From the NCBI RefSeq assembly GCF_900156315.1, contig NZ_FTNI01000051.1, positions 1 to 34,708 of the forward strand: a stretch of 34,708 nucleotides of DNA, in the 5' to 3' direction. The notes below the pieces were generated by a model. That model was not told where the DNA came from. It saw nothing but the letters and a program-made list of their open reading frames with translations, and ran no database searches. Origin of the DNA: Microbispora rosea (GTDB taxonomy: Bacteria > Actinomycetota > Actinomycetes > Streptosporangiales > Streptosporangiaceae). Shown here piece after piece: positions 7,576 to 15,585 of the stretch. The translations under genes and the position numbers were made by a program. The stretch's first letter is position 1. Each line of letters begins with the position of its first letter.

Positions 7576-8214
7576 ATGTACCGGGTGAAGGAAATCTTCT
7601 ACACGCTGCAGGGGGAAGGTAGCCATGCAGGGCGGCCCTCTGTCTTCTGCCGCTTTACGAGCTGCAATCTCTGGACGGGCCGGGAGAAGGACCGGCACCG
7701 AGCGATCTGCAAGTTCTGTGACACGGATTTCGTCGGTACCGATGGTCCGGGTGGAGGACGGTTCCAAACGGCTGCCGACCTCGCCGCAGCGGTAGCCAAG
7801 ACCTGGCAGGGGCGTGCGCATCCGCGAAGCAGACCGTATGTGGTCTGCACTGGTGGAGAGCCGCTGCTGCAACTGGACGCGGAGGCGGTCGACGCCCTGC
7901 ATGCTGAGGGCTTTGAGATCGCCATCGAGACTAACGGGACGCGGTCGGCACCTGACGGCATCGACTGGATCTGTGTGAGTCCGAAGGCAGGCGCCGATCT
8001 GGTTCTGAAAACCGGGCACGACCTGAAGTTGGTGTATCCGCAGGTGGGTGCTGGGCCGGAACGTTATGAAGACCTAGATTTTGATCGCTTCATGCTGCAA
8101 CCGATGGACGGCCCCGACCTCGCTGCTAATACACAGGCGGCGATCGCATACTGCCTCGAGCATCCTCAGTGGCACTTGAGCATCCAGACCCACAAGACAC
8201 TGGGGATCCGTTGA
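7576..8214 (+). CDS. queE: 7-carboxy-7-deazaguanine synthase QueE
   Basis: A 212-residue radical-SAM enzyme making 7-carboxy-7-deazaguanine from 6-carboxytetrahydropterin. The iron-sulfur ligands are Cys30, Cys45 and Cys48, spaced C-x14-C-x2-C instead of the canonical C-x3-C-x2-C; this long-loop form is known in some QueE subfamilies. The N-terminal FYTLQGEGSHAGRPSVFCRF is the family hallmark, and VCTGGEPLLQLD is the SAM-binding GGEP motif. I chose the ATG at 7576, giving MYRVKEIFYTLQGEG; a TTG at 7564 overlapping the queC stop would add four residues. The stop overlaps the queD start by one base. Confidence 0.95.
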   Translation: MYRVKEIFYTLQGEGSHAGRPSVFCRFTSCNLWTGREKDRHRAICKFCDTDFVGTDGPGGGRFQTAADLAAAVAKTWQGRAHPRSRPYVVCTGGEPLLQLDAEAVDALHAEGFEIAIETNGTRSAPDGIDWICVSPKAGADLVLKTGHDLKLVYPQVGAGPERYEDLDFDRFMLQPMDGPDLAANTQAAIAYCLEHPQWHLSIQTHKTLGIR

Positions 8215-8570
8215 TGGAAATCTTTCGTGAGTTCACGTTCGAGGCCGCCCACCGACTCCCGAACGTCCCACCTGGTCACAAGTGTGCTCGACTCCACGGA
8301 CACAGCTTCCGTGTTGAGGTGCATGTGCAGGGCGACGTGGACTCAGCGACCGGGTGGGTCATGGACTTCGCAGAGATCAAGGCTGCGTTCAAACCTGTCC
8401 TGGACCAACTTGACCACTACTACCTCAACGAAGTCCCGGGACTCGAGAACCCAACCAGCGAGGTCCTTGCTAGATGGGTGTGGGATCGTCTGAGCGGTGA
8501 ACTGCCCTTATCGGCGATTCACGTACGCGAAACGTGCACCTCCGGCTGCATCTATCGGGGAGAAAATTGA
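8214..8570 (+). CDS. queD: 6-carboxytetrahydropterin synthase QueD
   Basis: A 118-residue enzyme that turns dihydroneopterin triphosphate into 6-carboxy-5,6,7,8-tetrahydropterin. The zinc ligands are visible as His13 (FEAAHRL) and His28/His30 (CARLHGH), and Cys24 is the catalytic cysteine of the C-x3-H-x-H motif. The ATG at 8214 shares its A with the last base of the queE TGA, and the stop at 8568-8570 shares its last base with the folE2 start, so the three genes are translationally coupled. Length and motifs are those of a stand-alone QueD. Confidence 0.95.
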   Translation: MEIFREFTFEAAHRLPNVPPGHKCARLHGHSFRVEVHVQGDVDSATGWVMDFAEIKAAFKPVLDQLDHYYLNEVPGLENPTSEVLARWVWDRLSGELPLSAIHVRETCTSGCIYRGEN

Positions 8571-9364
8571 TGCTTGAGGACGTACAGGCATCACCTGACA
8601 CTCGCGGCATCTCCCTTGATGAAGTGGGGATTGAGGGCCTTCGCTACCCGGTATTGGTCGCTGACGGGCAAGGAGCTAAGCGCGAGACCGTGGCCACGGC
8701 CTCCATGTCAGTCAGCCTCGGTCCCGAGGTCAAAGGCGCCCATCTGAGTCGCTTCATTGAAGTGCTACACAACGCACGAGAGCAACTCACCCCACATAGC
8801 GCAGCTGGCCTGGCCGATGACCTGAGGCAACACATGGGGAGCCCTTCCGCGCGTGTGCACCTGACCTTCCCTTATTTCCTAGAGCGCGAGGCGCCCGTCA
8901 CGCGGGCGCGAGCGTATGTGGAATACAGTTGCGCTGTGGCCGCGGTGAGCCGCGGGAACGGCACTGCAGTGACCTTGAGCGTTGAGGTGCCCGTCACCAG
9001 CGTGTGCCCGTGCAGCAAGGCGATCAGTGATCGCGGCGCCCACAATCAACGTGGCCACATCACGATTGACATCAAACCGGCCGATCACCCGACTGATCTG
9101 TGGTTTGACGAGTTGATCAGTCTCGCGGAAGGTGCTGCTTCCTCTCCGGTCTATGCACTGCTGAAGCGACCTGACGAACGCCATGTAACGATGGCGGGTT
9201 ACGACAATCCCGTCTTCGTTGAGGACATGGTCCGCAACGTATGCCTCGCCTTGGATGTAGCGGATCGCGTTGCTTCCTATCGGGTTCGTGCGGTTAATGA
9301 CGAGAGCATCCATAATCACGCGGCCTACGCCGCGGTCTCGTGGACCTCGCCACGTGGTGCGTGA
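8570..9364 (+). CDS. folE2: GTP cyclohydrolase IB (FolE2)
   Basis: A 264-residue GTP cyclohydrolase of the type IB family, which makes dihydroneopterin triphosphate from GTP, the entry step to preQ0. Cys146 in CPCSKAIS is the conserved metal-binding active-site cysteine, followed by GAHNQRGH, both diagnostic of FolE2 and not of the zinc-type FolE. FolE2 in bacteria is often the less zinc-dependent alternative enzyme. Its presence means that the operon does not depend on the host's folate enzyme for precursor. The ATG overlaps the queD stop, and the following gene starts inside its last codons. Confidence 0.94.
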   Translation: MLEDVQASPDTRGISLDEVGIEGLRYPVLVADGQGAKRETVATASMSVSLGPEVKGAHLSRFIEVLHNAREQLTPHSAAGLADDLRQHMGSPSARVHLTFPYFLEREAPVTRARAYVEYSCAVAAVSRGNGTAVTLSVEVPVTSVCPCSKAISDRGAHNQRGHITIDIKPADHPTDLWFDELISLAEGAASSPVYALLKRPDERHVTMAGYDNPVFVEDMVRNVCLALDVADRVASYRVRAVNDESIHNHAAYAAVSWTSPRGA

Positions 9365-10331
9365 CACTGTGGATGACATTGCTGGTCAGTGCGGGCAGAC
9401 CGTGCACGTCGTGGTCACCTGTACCAACCGCAAGCGTGGTGTCGCGCCTGAGCAACTCCGCGTCCGGAGCCTGGACACTGGGGGAGTTGACGAGCGTTGC
9501 GAGGAGTGGGTGCAGCGTCTGTCTGCTGCGTCAGCGGCGAGGTCTGCCAGCGACATGTATGCCGGCGAGCATTGGCTGATCGCTCGGCGGCTTGCTGAAA
9601 TCGCAGGCGACGATGCGAATTTGTGGGTATGTTCCGCGGGCTATGGGCTGATCAAGGTCGATGCGCGCATCGCGCCCTACGCGGCCACCTTCGCCGTGGG
9701 TCACGAGGACTCTGTCGCGCCAGACACGGGCGGAGCACGTCGGTGGTGGGAGCGACTTGCCACCTGGGATGGCCCCCAGGCAGGTCAACCGCGTTCTTTC
9801 AGCGCTTTGGCTCGCAGAGATCCAGATGCGGCAATCGTGGCGGTCTTGTCGGAGCCTTATCTGCGCGCATGCGCAACTGACCTGCGCGAGGCTGCATCTA
9901 CGCTGACCAGCAAGGACAGCCTGTCCATCATCGGGCCAGGCGGACGAAGCGCCGAGGTCGACGAGTTCGTCATCCCGGTTACCGCTGCACTCACCTCCGT
10001 CCTTGGCGGAAGCCTGCTATCGCTCAATGCTCGAGCAGCAGCCCATGTCTTGGAAGCGTGTCGGGCTAGTGGTGAGCCTGTTCGGCGGTCCCTGCTCACC
10101 AAACTCATGGCGGATGCCACCGCTGCAGCCCCTCAGACGGCACCGAAGGCTCCGGGCATTCGCATGACAGACGATGAGGTCCGTACCTTCATCCGCAAGC
10201 ACCTTGTCTACGGCCCCACGTCGGCGACGGCGCTGTTGCGTGAGCTGCGGAGTTCGGGTCGGTCGTGTGAACAGGCCCGCTTTCGGGAGCTCTTCCTGGC
10301 AGAGGCTCGCTCCGATGGAGGTTGGCGGTGA
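9357..10331 (+). CDS. YaaA/DUF6884-like protein in the DpdC position
   Basis: A 324-residue protein if read from the GTG at 9357, which overlaps the folE2 stop; a GTG at 9402 giving MHVVVTCTNRKRG is also possible. Near the N-terminus is VVVTCTNRK; then MYAGEHW; then WVCSAGYGLIKVDARIAPYAATF (residues 91-113). These three spaced pieces resemble the nucleotide-binding-like core of the YaaA/DUF6884 proteins (typically S..K, Y.G.HW, SAKYGL). The last ~55 residues (MTDDEVRTFIRKHLVYGPTSATALL) look like a small winged helix. It sits between the preQ0 genes and dpdB/dpdA. In Salmonella, DpdC is the third protein needed, hydrating preQ0 in DNA to the amide. No other gene here could be dpdC, so I suggest this role, but by position rather than by firm homology. 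Confidence 0.5.
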   Translation: MRDTVDDIAGQCGQTVHVVVTCTNRKRGVAPEQLRVRSLDTGGVDERCEEWVQRLSAASAARSASDMYAGEHWLIARRLAEIAGDDANLWVCSAGYGLIKVDARIAPYAATFAVGHEDSVAPDTGGARRWWERLATWDGPQAGQPRSFSALARRDPDAAIVAVLSEPYLRACATDLREAASTLTSKDSLSIIGPGGRSAEVDEFVIPVTAALTSVLGGSLLSLNARAAAHVLEACRASGEPVRRSLLTKLMADATAAAPQTAPKAPGIRMTDDEVRTFIRKHLVYGPTSATALLRELRSSGRSCEQARFRELFLAEARSDGGWR

Positions 10332-11479
10332 CGCCCATATCGAAGAAGCCCGCTACCACTGAAGTACGCGCCCTGCGGATCGTTCAAGCTAAGGACTATC
10401 CGCTCTACGTGTTCATGTTGCGGGCCGAGGAGGTTCTGCAGTTCGCGGATATTTCTCGAGTGAGCCGGGACGAGGCTGGCAAGCTGATTGGTTACCAGCG
10501 GCCTCAGGTGAGGAAGCACATCCAAGAAATTGTGGAGTACTTGGATAGCGACGTCCCGATCTTCCCAAACCCGATCATCATGGCTCTGTCGCCGAATGTG
10601 CACTTCCGCAGTACACGAGGTGGCAACAGGCACCCTGCCGATGGGATCTCCGATACGGGGAGGCTCACGATCCCTGTCCCGCAGGAGGGCAAGCCTAAGC
10701 CGGCATGGATCGTTGATGGTCAGCAGCGAGCCTTGGCGCTCGCACAGACCCGCCGGAATGATTTCCCTGTTCCCATCACGGCGTTCGTGGCGGACACGGT
10801 GAACCTGCAGCGTGATCAGTTCGTTCGGATCAACAACACCAAGCCGTTGCCTCGGGGGCTCGTCACAGAACTCTTACCAGAAGTCGACAGCCCCCTACCG
10901 CCGCGCCTAGCGATCAGAAAGGCCCCGTCGCACCTGTGCGACGTCTTGAACGCTGACAAGAACTCTCCGTTCTACGGGTTGATCAGACGCGCGTCGACCG
11001 CCGGCACCAAACAGTCCGACGCTGTTGTGACCGACACGGGCATCGTCGACATGATCCAAGAAAGTCTCATGTCCTCCTCTGGTTGCCTCTACCCCTATCG
11101 GCACATCGGCCGGGGAGAGACAGACTTCGACGGCATCATCCAGGCACTTTTTATCTACTGGACGGCGGTGCGTGACACCTTCCCCGACGCATGGGGAAAA
11201 CCGCCAGAGAAAAGTCGGCTTATGCACGGGGCGGGGATTAGAGCGATGGGCCGCCTCATGGATCGCATACTCGGTGTGGTCGATCCTTCACGTCCTGATG
11301 CTCCGAAAAGTGTGCGCCAGCACCTTGCGCTGATCGCACCCTATTGCAGGTGGACGGAGGGCTCATGGGAGGAACTCGGGCACCGGTGGAATGAGATAGA
11401 GAACGTCGGTAAGCACGTTCAAGAGCTTTCTAACTATCTCATCCGTGTCCATCAGATTGCCCGTAGGGAGCTCTCATGA
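10328..11479 (+). CDS. dpdB1: DpdB-like DGQHR-domain protein, first copy
   Basis: A 383-residue member of the DGQHR (DndB/DpdB) family, related to ParB-type nucleotide-binding folds. The signature DGQQR lies at residues 130-134 (AWIVDGQQRALAL), preceded by LIGYQRPQVRKHI and followed by RINNTKPLPRGL, all typical. In Salmonella, DpdB works with DpdA to place preQ0 in DNA; its exact role is unclear, and some dpd clusters lack it. The GTG at 10328 overlaps the preceding stop (GTGA), and its own stop overlaps the dpdA ATG (ATGA at 11476). A related copy follows dpdA. Pieces shared by the two include GYQRP, NNTKPLP, PFYGLI and HGxGIxAMG, so they arose by old duplication. Confidence 0.88.
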   Translation: MTPISKKPATTEVRALRIVQAKDYPLYVFMLRAEEVLQFADISRVSRDEAGKLIGYQRPQVRKHIQEIVEYLDSDVPIFPNPIIMALSPNVHFRSTRGGNRHPADGISDTGRLTIPVPQEGKPKPAWIVDGQQRALALAQTRRNDFPVPITAFVADTVNLQRDQFVRINNTKPLPRGLVTELLPEVDSPLPPRLAIRKAPSHLCDVLNADKNSPFYGLIRRASTAGTKQSDAVVTDTGIVDMIQESLMSSSGCLYPYRHIGRGETDFDGIIQALFIYWTAVRDTFPDAWGKPPEKSRLMHGAGIRAMGRLMDRILGVVDPSRPDAPKSVRQHLALIAPYCRWTEGSWEELGHRWNEIENVGKHVQELSNYLIRVHQIARRELS

Positions 11480-12711
11480 GGTTTTACTTCCCCGACAGTC
11501 AAGATCTTGTCAGCCCGACGTATGATTTCTTCATCGAAGAGTATTCGCCGTATCGGGTGCGGCAGCGTGATGACAAGTACGCCCACGAAGTTCTCGAGTC
11601 GAATCCGTATGACGGCATCCTTGTCAGCAAGGCGATTGTGGATGGCTCTGTCAAAGGTGCGGGAAAATACAGCATGCCACAGCGGGAGCGCCTCTACCGG
11701 CTTGGTGTGAGGAGATTCTTCCGTCTTCCCGACAATGTTGCAACGCTTGGCGATTGTGGCGCCTTCAATTACGTCGACGAAGATCTTCCCCCGTATACGG
11801 TTGATGAGGTTCTTAACTTCTATGAAGGTTGCGGCTTCGATTCGGGAATAAGTATCGACCATGTGATCTTCGGCTACGACGAAGAGGTCTCCGATGCGGA
11901 CGTGAACCCGGCCTGGGCAGAAAGACGGCAGATATCGCTCCGGTATGCGGAAGAGTTCCTAGCTGGGGTCCAGAAGCGTGGAAATCAGATCGAGCCCGTT
12001 GGGGCAGCACAAGGATGGAGTCCGGCAAGTTACGCCGATAGTGTCCAGCGCCTTCAGGAGTTCGGGTATCAGCGGATTGCACTGGGCGGCATGGTCCCGC
12101 TGAAGACGCACGAAATCCTCTCCTGCCTCCAGGCGATTGATAAGGTTCGTATTCCGGAAACGAAACTCCACCTCCTGGGAATCACTCGCATCGGCTCTAT
12201 GGAAGAGTTTGCGGGTCATGGCGTCACCAGCTTCGACAGCACGTCTCCCTTTCGGCAGTCCTTTATGGATGATCGCAATAACTATCACACTGCCACTGAG
12301 TCTTTTACGGCGGTTCGCGTCCCGCAGGTAGACGGTAACCCGGCACTCAAGCGTCGAGTTCTCGCCGGTGAAGTCTCTCAATCTAAAGCGAAGTCTCTCG
12401 AGCGAGAGTGCCTTAAGCGCTTGCGCGCCTACGACCGAGGCGAAGAGACCGTAGACCGCGTAATTGAGACACTCTCAGAGTATGAGCGGTTGGTTGAACC
12501 CCCTCAAAAGAAGAGCAGGGTTCCTGCCTACCGGAGGATTCTCGAAGCTCAGCCTTGGAAGACATGCACGTGCACGCTCTGTGGTGCGCATGGCATCGAG
12601 ATAGCGATCTTTCGGGGTACCGAGCGAAACAAAAGGCGTGGATTCCACAATCTCGCTGTCTTCGCTGATAATATTCGGCACATCACGCGCCCCCTTGAAC
12701 AGGAGAACTAA
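11476..12711 (+). CDS. dpdA: DpdA, 7-deazaguanine DNA transglycosylase
   Basis: A 411-residue relative of tRNA-guanine transglycosylase that swaps guanine for preQ0 in DNA. Asp93 in GDCGAF matches the general-base DSGGF motif of the TGT barrel; ALGGM (202-206) is the substrate-binding glycine loop; Asp254 in FDSTSPFR is the expected nucleophile, in the form typical of DpdA rather than the tRNA enzymes. Near the C-terminus, Cys364, Cys366, Cys369 and His391 form the TGT zinc site (C-x-C-x2-C, then RGFHNL). All catalytic and zinc residues are present, so it should be active. It is coupled on both sides: ATGA overlap with dpdB1 and TAATG overlap with dpdB2. It is the defining gene of the island. 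Confidence 0.94.
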   Translation: MRFYFPDSQDLVSPTYDFFIEEYSPYRVRQRDDKYAHEVLESNPYDGILVSKAIVDGSVKGAGKYSMPQRERLYRLGVRRFFRLPDNVATLGDCGAFNYVDEDLPPYTVDEVLNFYEGCGFDSGISIDHVIFGYDEEVSDADVNPAWAERRQISLRYAEEFLAGVQKRGNQIEPVGAAQGWSPASYADSVQRLQEFGYQRIALGGMVPLKTHEILSCLQAIDKVRIPETKLHLLGITRIGSMEEFAGHGVTSFDSTSPFRQSFMDDRNNYHTATESFTAVRVPQVDGNPALKRRVLAGEVSQSKAKSLERECLKRLRAYDRGEETVDRVIETLSEYERLVEPPQKKSRVPAYRRILEAQPWKTCTCTLCGAHGIEIAIFRGTERNKRRGFHNLAVFADNIRHITRPLEQEN

Positions 12712-13823
12712 TGGCCGACCGCCACACGCTTCGTCTTCCAGCGCTGGAGGTTCGGCAGGGATCGCGGCGTATCTACTGCTTTGCGGTCGATGGGAAGAGG
12801 TTGCACGAATTTGCGGCAGTCTCTCGGATTCGGCGTGACCCAGAAGAGCAGCTCCAGGGCTACCAACGGCCAGAAGTCGCGAGTCACATCCGGGCGATCC
12901 AGCGTTACCTCGAGTCTGACAACGCCATGCTGCCCAATGCTCTGGTGCTCGCGTTCGATAAGCGTGTCCGTTTCGAAGCTCTAGCATCCGTGCAGGACAA
13001 CGGCGTGCACTACTCCGTCCCTGGGGAGTTGGTGGTGCCGATCGACGAGACGTTGTCTGAGGACGAGAAGCCGGCATGGTTAGTCGATGGCCAGCAACGC
13101 AGCGCTGCGATCAGGGAAGCAGACATCGGTGAGTTTCCCGTGGCAGCCGTCGGATTTATCGCGGATGAGGCGGAACAGCGGGCCCAGTTCATCCTGGTGA
13201 ATAACACCAAGCCCCTCCCGAAGGGGCTGATTCACGAGTTACTCCCTGACACCACGGGGCATTTGCCGCCCGCCTACGCTCGCCGTCAACTTCCCGCGGC
13301 CCTCATGACTCGCCTCAACGGCACCTTCGGGGGGCCCTTCTACGGTCTTATAGCCACTCCGACCTCGCCGGATGGGTACATCAAAGACAACAGCATCCTG
13401 AGAATGATTGAGCACAGCCTCTTCGAAGGAGCGCTCTACCAGTACCGCAACCCGGATGACGGTAGCGGCGATATAGATCAGATGCTGCTGCATCTGAACA
13501 CCTACTGGAGTCTCGTTCGGGGCAGGTTCCCGGAAGCGTGGGCTCTGCCACCACGCCTCTCCCGCCTCACACATGGCGTCGGCATCCAGGCCATGGGCTT
13601 CATCATGGACGCTCTCACCGAGGACCGCCGTCCGCACGAGATCGAGGCCGCAGTCACCAAGGCGCTCAGCAAGATCGCACAAGGAGCTGCATGGACCTCG
13701 GGCAGTTGGAACTTCGCCGGAGGCGAGGCCCGAAAGTGGAACAGCCTCCAGAACACTCCCAACGATGTGCGGCTACTCACCACTGGCCTGCTTCGCGTGA
13801 TCGATCAGGAACTGCTCTTCTGA
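12711..13823 (+). CDS. dpdB2: DpdB-like DGQHR-domain protein, second copy
   Basis: A 370-residue DGQHR-family protein, paralogous to dpdB1. DGQQR is at residues 126-130 (AWLVDGQQRSAAI), GYQRPEV at 50-56, and NNTKPLPKGL at 164-173. It starts with ATG inside the dpdA stop (TAATG), with AGGAGAA at 12701-12707 as a strong ribosome-binding site. Each copy keeps the full signature, so neither looks like a decaying duplicate. Two copies on either side of dpdA could act as a heteromer or serve different steps (for instance target choice and DpdA loading); this is inference. The operon originally ended here; an IS481-type element now begins after the stop codon. Confidence 0.87.
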   Translation: MADRHTLRLPALEVRQGSRRIYCFAVDGKRLHEFAAVSRIRRDPEEQLQGYQRPEVASHIRAIQRYLESDNAMLPNALVLAFDKRVRFEALASVQDNGVHYSVPGELVVPIDETLSEDEKPAWLVDGQQRSAAIREADIGEFPVAAVGFIADEAEQRAQFILVNNTKPLPKGLIHELLPDTTGHLPPAYARRQLPAALMTRLNGTFGGPFYGLIATPTSPDGYIKDNSILRMIEHSLFEGALYQYRNPDDGSGDIDQMLLHLNTYWSLVRGRFPEAWALPPRLSRLTHGVGIQAMGFIMDALTEDRRPHEIEAAVTKALSKIAQGAAWTSGSWNFAGGEARKWNSLQNTPNDVRLLTTGLLRVIDQELLF

Positions 13824-13829
13824 TCTAGA
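13824..13829. repeat. Target-site duplication TCTAGA, left
   Basis: TCTAGA directly follows the dpdB2 stop codon and recurs at 14946-14951 at the other end of the IS. It fits the NCTAGN target preference of IS481. On the minus strand this copy supplies the TAG stop codon of the transposase frame (QYI, then TAG). Confidence 0.8.
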
Positions 13830-14818
13830 TGTACTGCTCCGGGAGGTTGATGCGGCTGATGGGTGGCTGGCCTTTCAGCGCGGTGTGTCCGCGGTGATGG
13901 TTGTACATGTGCAGCCAGGGATCAAGGGCGGCGCGGCGCTCGGCCTCTGAGGCATGCGGGCGGGCGTAGGCCCATTCGTCGGCCAGAGTGCGGTGGAAGC
14001 GCTCGACCTTGCCGTTGGTCTGGGGCCGGTAGGGGCGGGTGCGCTTGTGGGTGATGCCCAGCCGGGCGCAGGTCTCGCCCCACAGCCGGGAGCGGTAACA
14101 GCTGCCGTTATCGGTCAGCACGCGTTCGATGACGATGGCGCGGGCCGCGAACCAGGTCTGGGCATGCAGGAGGAATGCGGCGGCGGTTTCCTTGGTCTCA
14201 TCGGTCAGGATCTCGGTGTAGGGCAGGCGGGAGTGGTCGTCCAGTGCCGTGTGCAGGAAGCCGTAGCCCAGGCGGGGGTTGCCGTGGGCGTTGCGTGAAA
14301 CGGTGGGGGTGGCCTGCAGGTTGCGCCGGCCGACGGCGCGGCCCAGGGCGCGGTGACCGCCACCGTCGGGGATGTTGCCCAGCTTCTTGACGTCGATGTA
14401 GACCATCTCGTCCGGACGGTCACGCTCGTAGCGGCGGACGGGCGCACCGCTCGCGCGATCCAGGTGAGCCAGGGGCGGCATGCCGTACCGGACCCCACTA
14501 CCCGGTGCACGGTGGAGGGGGCCAGGCCCAAACGGGCGGCGATTCGGGCGGGTCCAAGCCGATGCGTGACGCGGAAGCTTGCAGATGCGCCGTTCGGTCC
14601 GCTGCGTGGTACGGGCCGGGCTGCGGCGCGGGCGGGAAGACCGGTCGGCCATCCCGGCTACGCCCCCGCTCTCGATAGCGGCGGGCCCAGCGGGCGGCGG
14701 TGGTGTGGGAGACCTGGAAGCGTTCGGCCGCGCGGCGGACGCTCCAGCCGCCCTCAACGATGAGGCGCGCGAGCCGAAGTCTGCCGGTTTCGGTCAGCGG
14801 GGCATTACGGTAGGGCAT
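13825..14818 (-). pseudogene. IS481-family DDE transposase, frameshifted
   Basis: The protein starts MPYRNAPLTETGRLRLARL with a helix-turn-helix (WSVRRAAERFQVSHTTAARWARR), and ends with the catalytic rve domain: VYIDVKKLGNIPDGGGHR, VLTDNGSCYRS (second Asp) and the QTNGKVERFHRTL segment (Glu). These pieces are not in one frame. Breaks are seen after RRYRERG (about 14660), near the RRICKL region (about 14575), and near HRVV (about 14500), where a middle piece (RVTHRLGPARIAARLGLAP) uses a third frame. Three single-base indels imply a dead gene, unless they are sequencing errors in GC runs. The stop codon comes from the duplicated target. Confidence 0.85.
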
Positions 14819-14945
14819 GAGGGCCTCCGGGCGATGTGAATCTTGGTCGACTCACACCACGCCAGAAGGCCCTCACCCTTTTCAAGGTCATCGACAGCGT
14901 GTCGCCGATACTCCTCCGCTGTCACCAACGTCCATGGACAGAACA
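13830..14945 (-). mobile_element. IS481-family insertion sequence, 1116 bp
   Basis: The ends are imperfect inverted repeats beginning TGTACTGCTCC on the left and TGTTCTGTCCA (read inward) on the right, with the TGT...ACA termini usual for the family. It is bounded on both sides by a 6-base TCTAGA duplication, so the element is complete and moved by normal transposition. The empty site can be read as TGA-TCTAGA-GCGAGG. The single gene it carries is frameshifted. The insertion lies between the last gene of the modification operon and its terminator hairpin, leaving dpdB2 itself untouched. Confidence 0.88.
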
Positions 14946-14951
14946 TCTAGA
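14946..14951. repeat. Target-site duplication TCTAGA, right
   Basis: Second copy of the 6-base TCTAGA duplication flanking the IS481-type element, directly before the displaced terminator hairpin. Confidence 0.8.
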
Positions 14952-14952
14952 G

Positions 14953-14982
14953 CGAGGTGCCCGGCCGCGACCGGGCACCTCG
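14953..14982. terminator. Perfect hairpin, displaced terminator of the modification operon
   Basis: CGAGGTGCCCGG (14953-14964) pairs perfectly with CCGGGCACCTCG (14971-14982) around a 6-base loop. The stem is 12 GC-rich pairs, without a T tract, which is common for actinomycete terminators. With the IS and one target copy removed, it would lie a few bases after the dpdB2 stop, so it is most simply the original terminator. Confidence 0.7.
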
Positions 14983-15035
14983 GTTCAGCCCATCAGGGCC
15001 GAATCGGTCTACTACGTCTCTTCTTGATCGGGTTT

Positions 15036-15257
15036 TTACGTGGACAGATCTTTGTAGAGCCCGCCGCACACGGGACACGGGGTCTCCCAGAGGAGTTCGT
15101 CCTCCTGAACCCAGTGCTCCAAGAGACAGTCATCCGGTATTGGACAGGAGCGGACTACCTCGTCGAAGTAGTCTCGTTTGGCGTCTTCGTCAGGGTCATC
15201 CGACGTCTCAGCCATGGCTGCACTTGACGAAACCGCGTGAGACAGATGAGATGTCAT
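15036..15257 (-). CDS. Small acidic protein with a C-terminal CPVCGG motif
   Basis: A small protein (73 residues from the ATG at 15257; 59 from the ATG at 15215, giving MAETSDDPDEDAKRDYF). It is strongly acidic (DDPDEDAKRDYFDEVV, then EHWVQEDELLWE) and ends CPVCGGLYKDLST. The two CxxC cysteines, with two more upstream (SCPIPDDC), could bind one zinc. I do not recognise the family. It lies between the convergent 3' ends of the two dpd operons. A possible promoter is at 15399-15427 on the same strand. A zinc-binding adaptor or inhibitor is conceivable, but nothing in the sequence decides this. Confidence 0.55.
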   Translation of the reverse strand: MTSHLSHAVSSSAAMAETSDDPDEDAKRDYFDEVVRSCPIPDDCLLEHWVQEDELLWETPCPVCGGLYKDLST

Positions 15258-15398
15258 CCTGTGAACTCCATGCCTAGGCAGCATTGGGTGATCACATGGG
15301 GTCGGCGAGAGGCGCAATCTCTTGCCGGCCCTCAGGCTTTTAAGCAGCCTCAAGCGAATAGCCGACTCGGACGGAATGCGTGCGAAATCGCTATTTGT

Positions 15399-15427
15399 AT
15401 TATGGTTCCTTGCAGTGCTCGTCGTAA
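15399..15427 (-). promoter_or_regulatory. Possible promoter of the small CPVCGG gene
   Basis: On the minus strand TTACGA (15427-15422) is followed after 17 bases by CATAAT (15404-15399), inside an AT-rich patch. It would give a leader of roughly 135 bases before the ATG at 15257. Confidence 0.4.
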
Positions 15428-15585
15428 GGCGCCCTCCTTCCTCCCTCCACTGATGACAGTGAAGCCATCACCCGTGATCTCTGGGGAAGTAAATCACCCT
15501 TAAAGGTAACAAGCAAGGCGCAATATCCTCACTAGAGGGAGTTAAAGTCGCCCATGATTACCCACGGTTACAGTGGTGGAATTTA

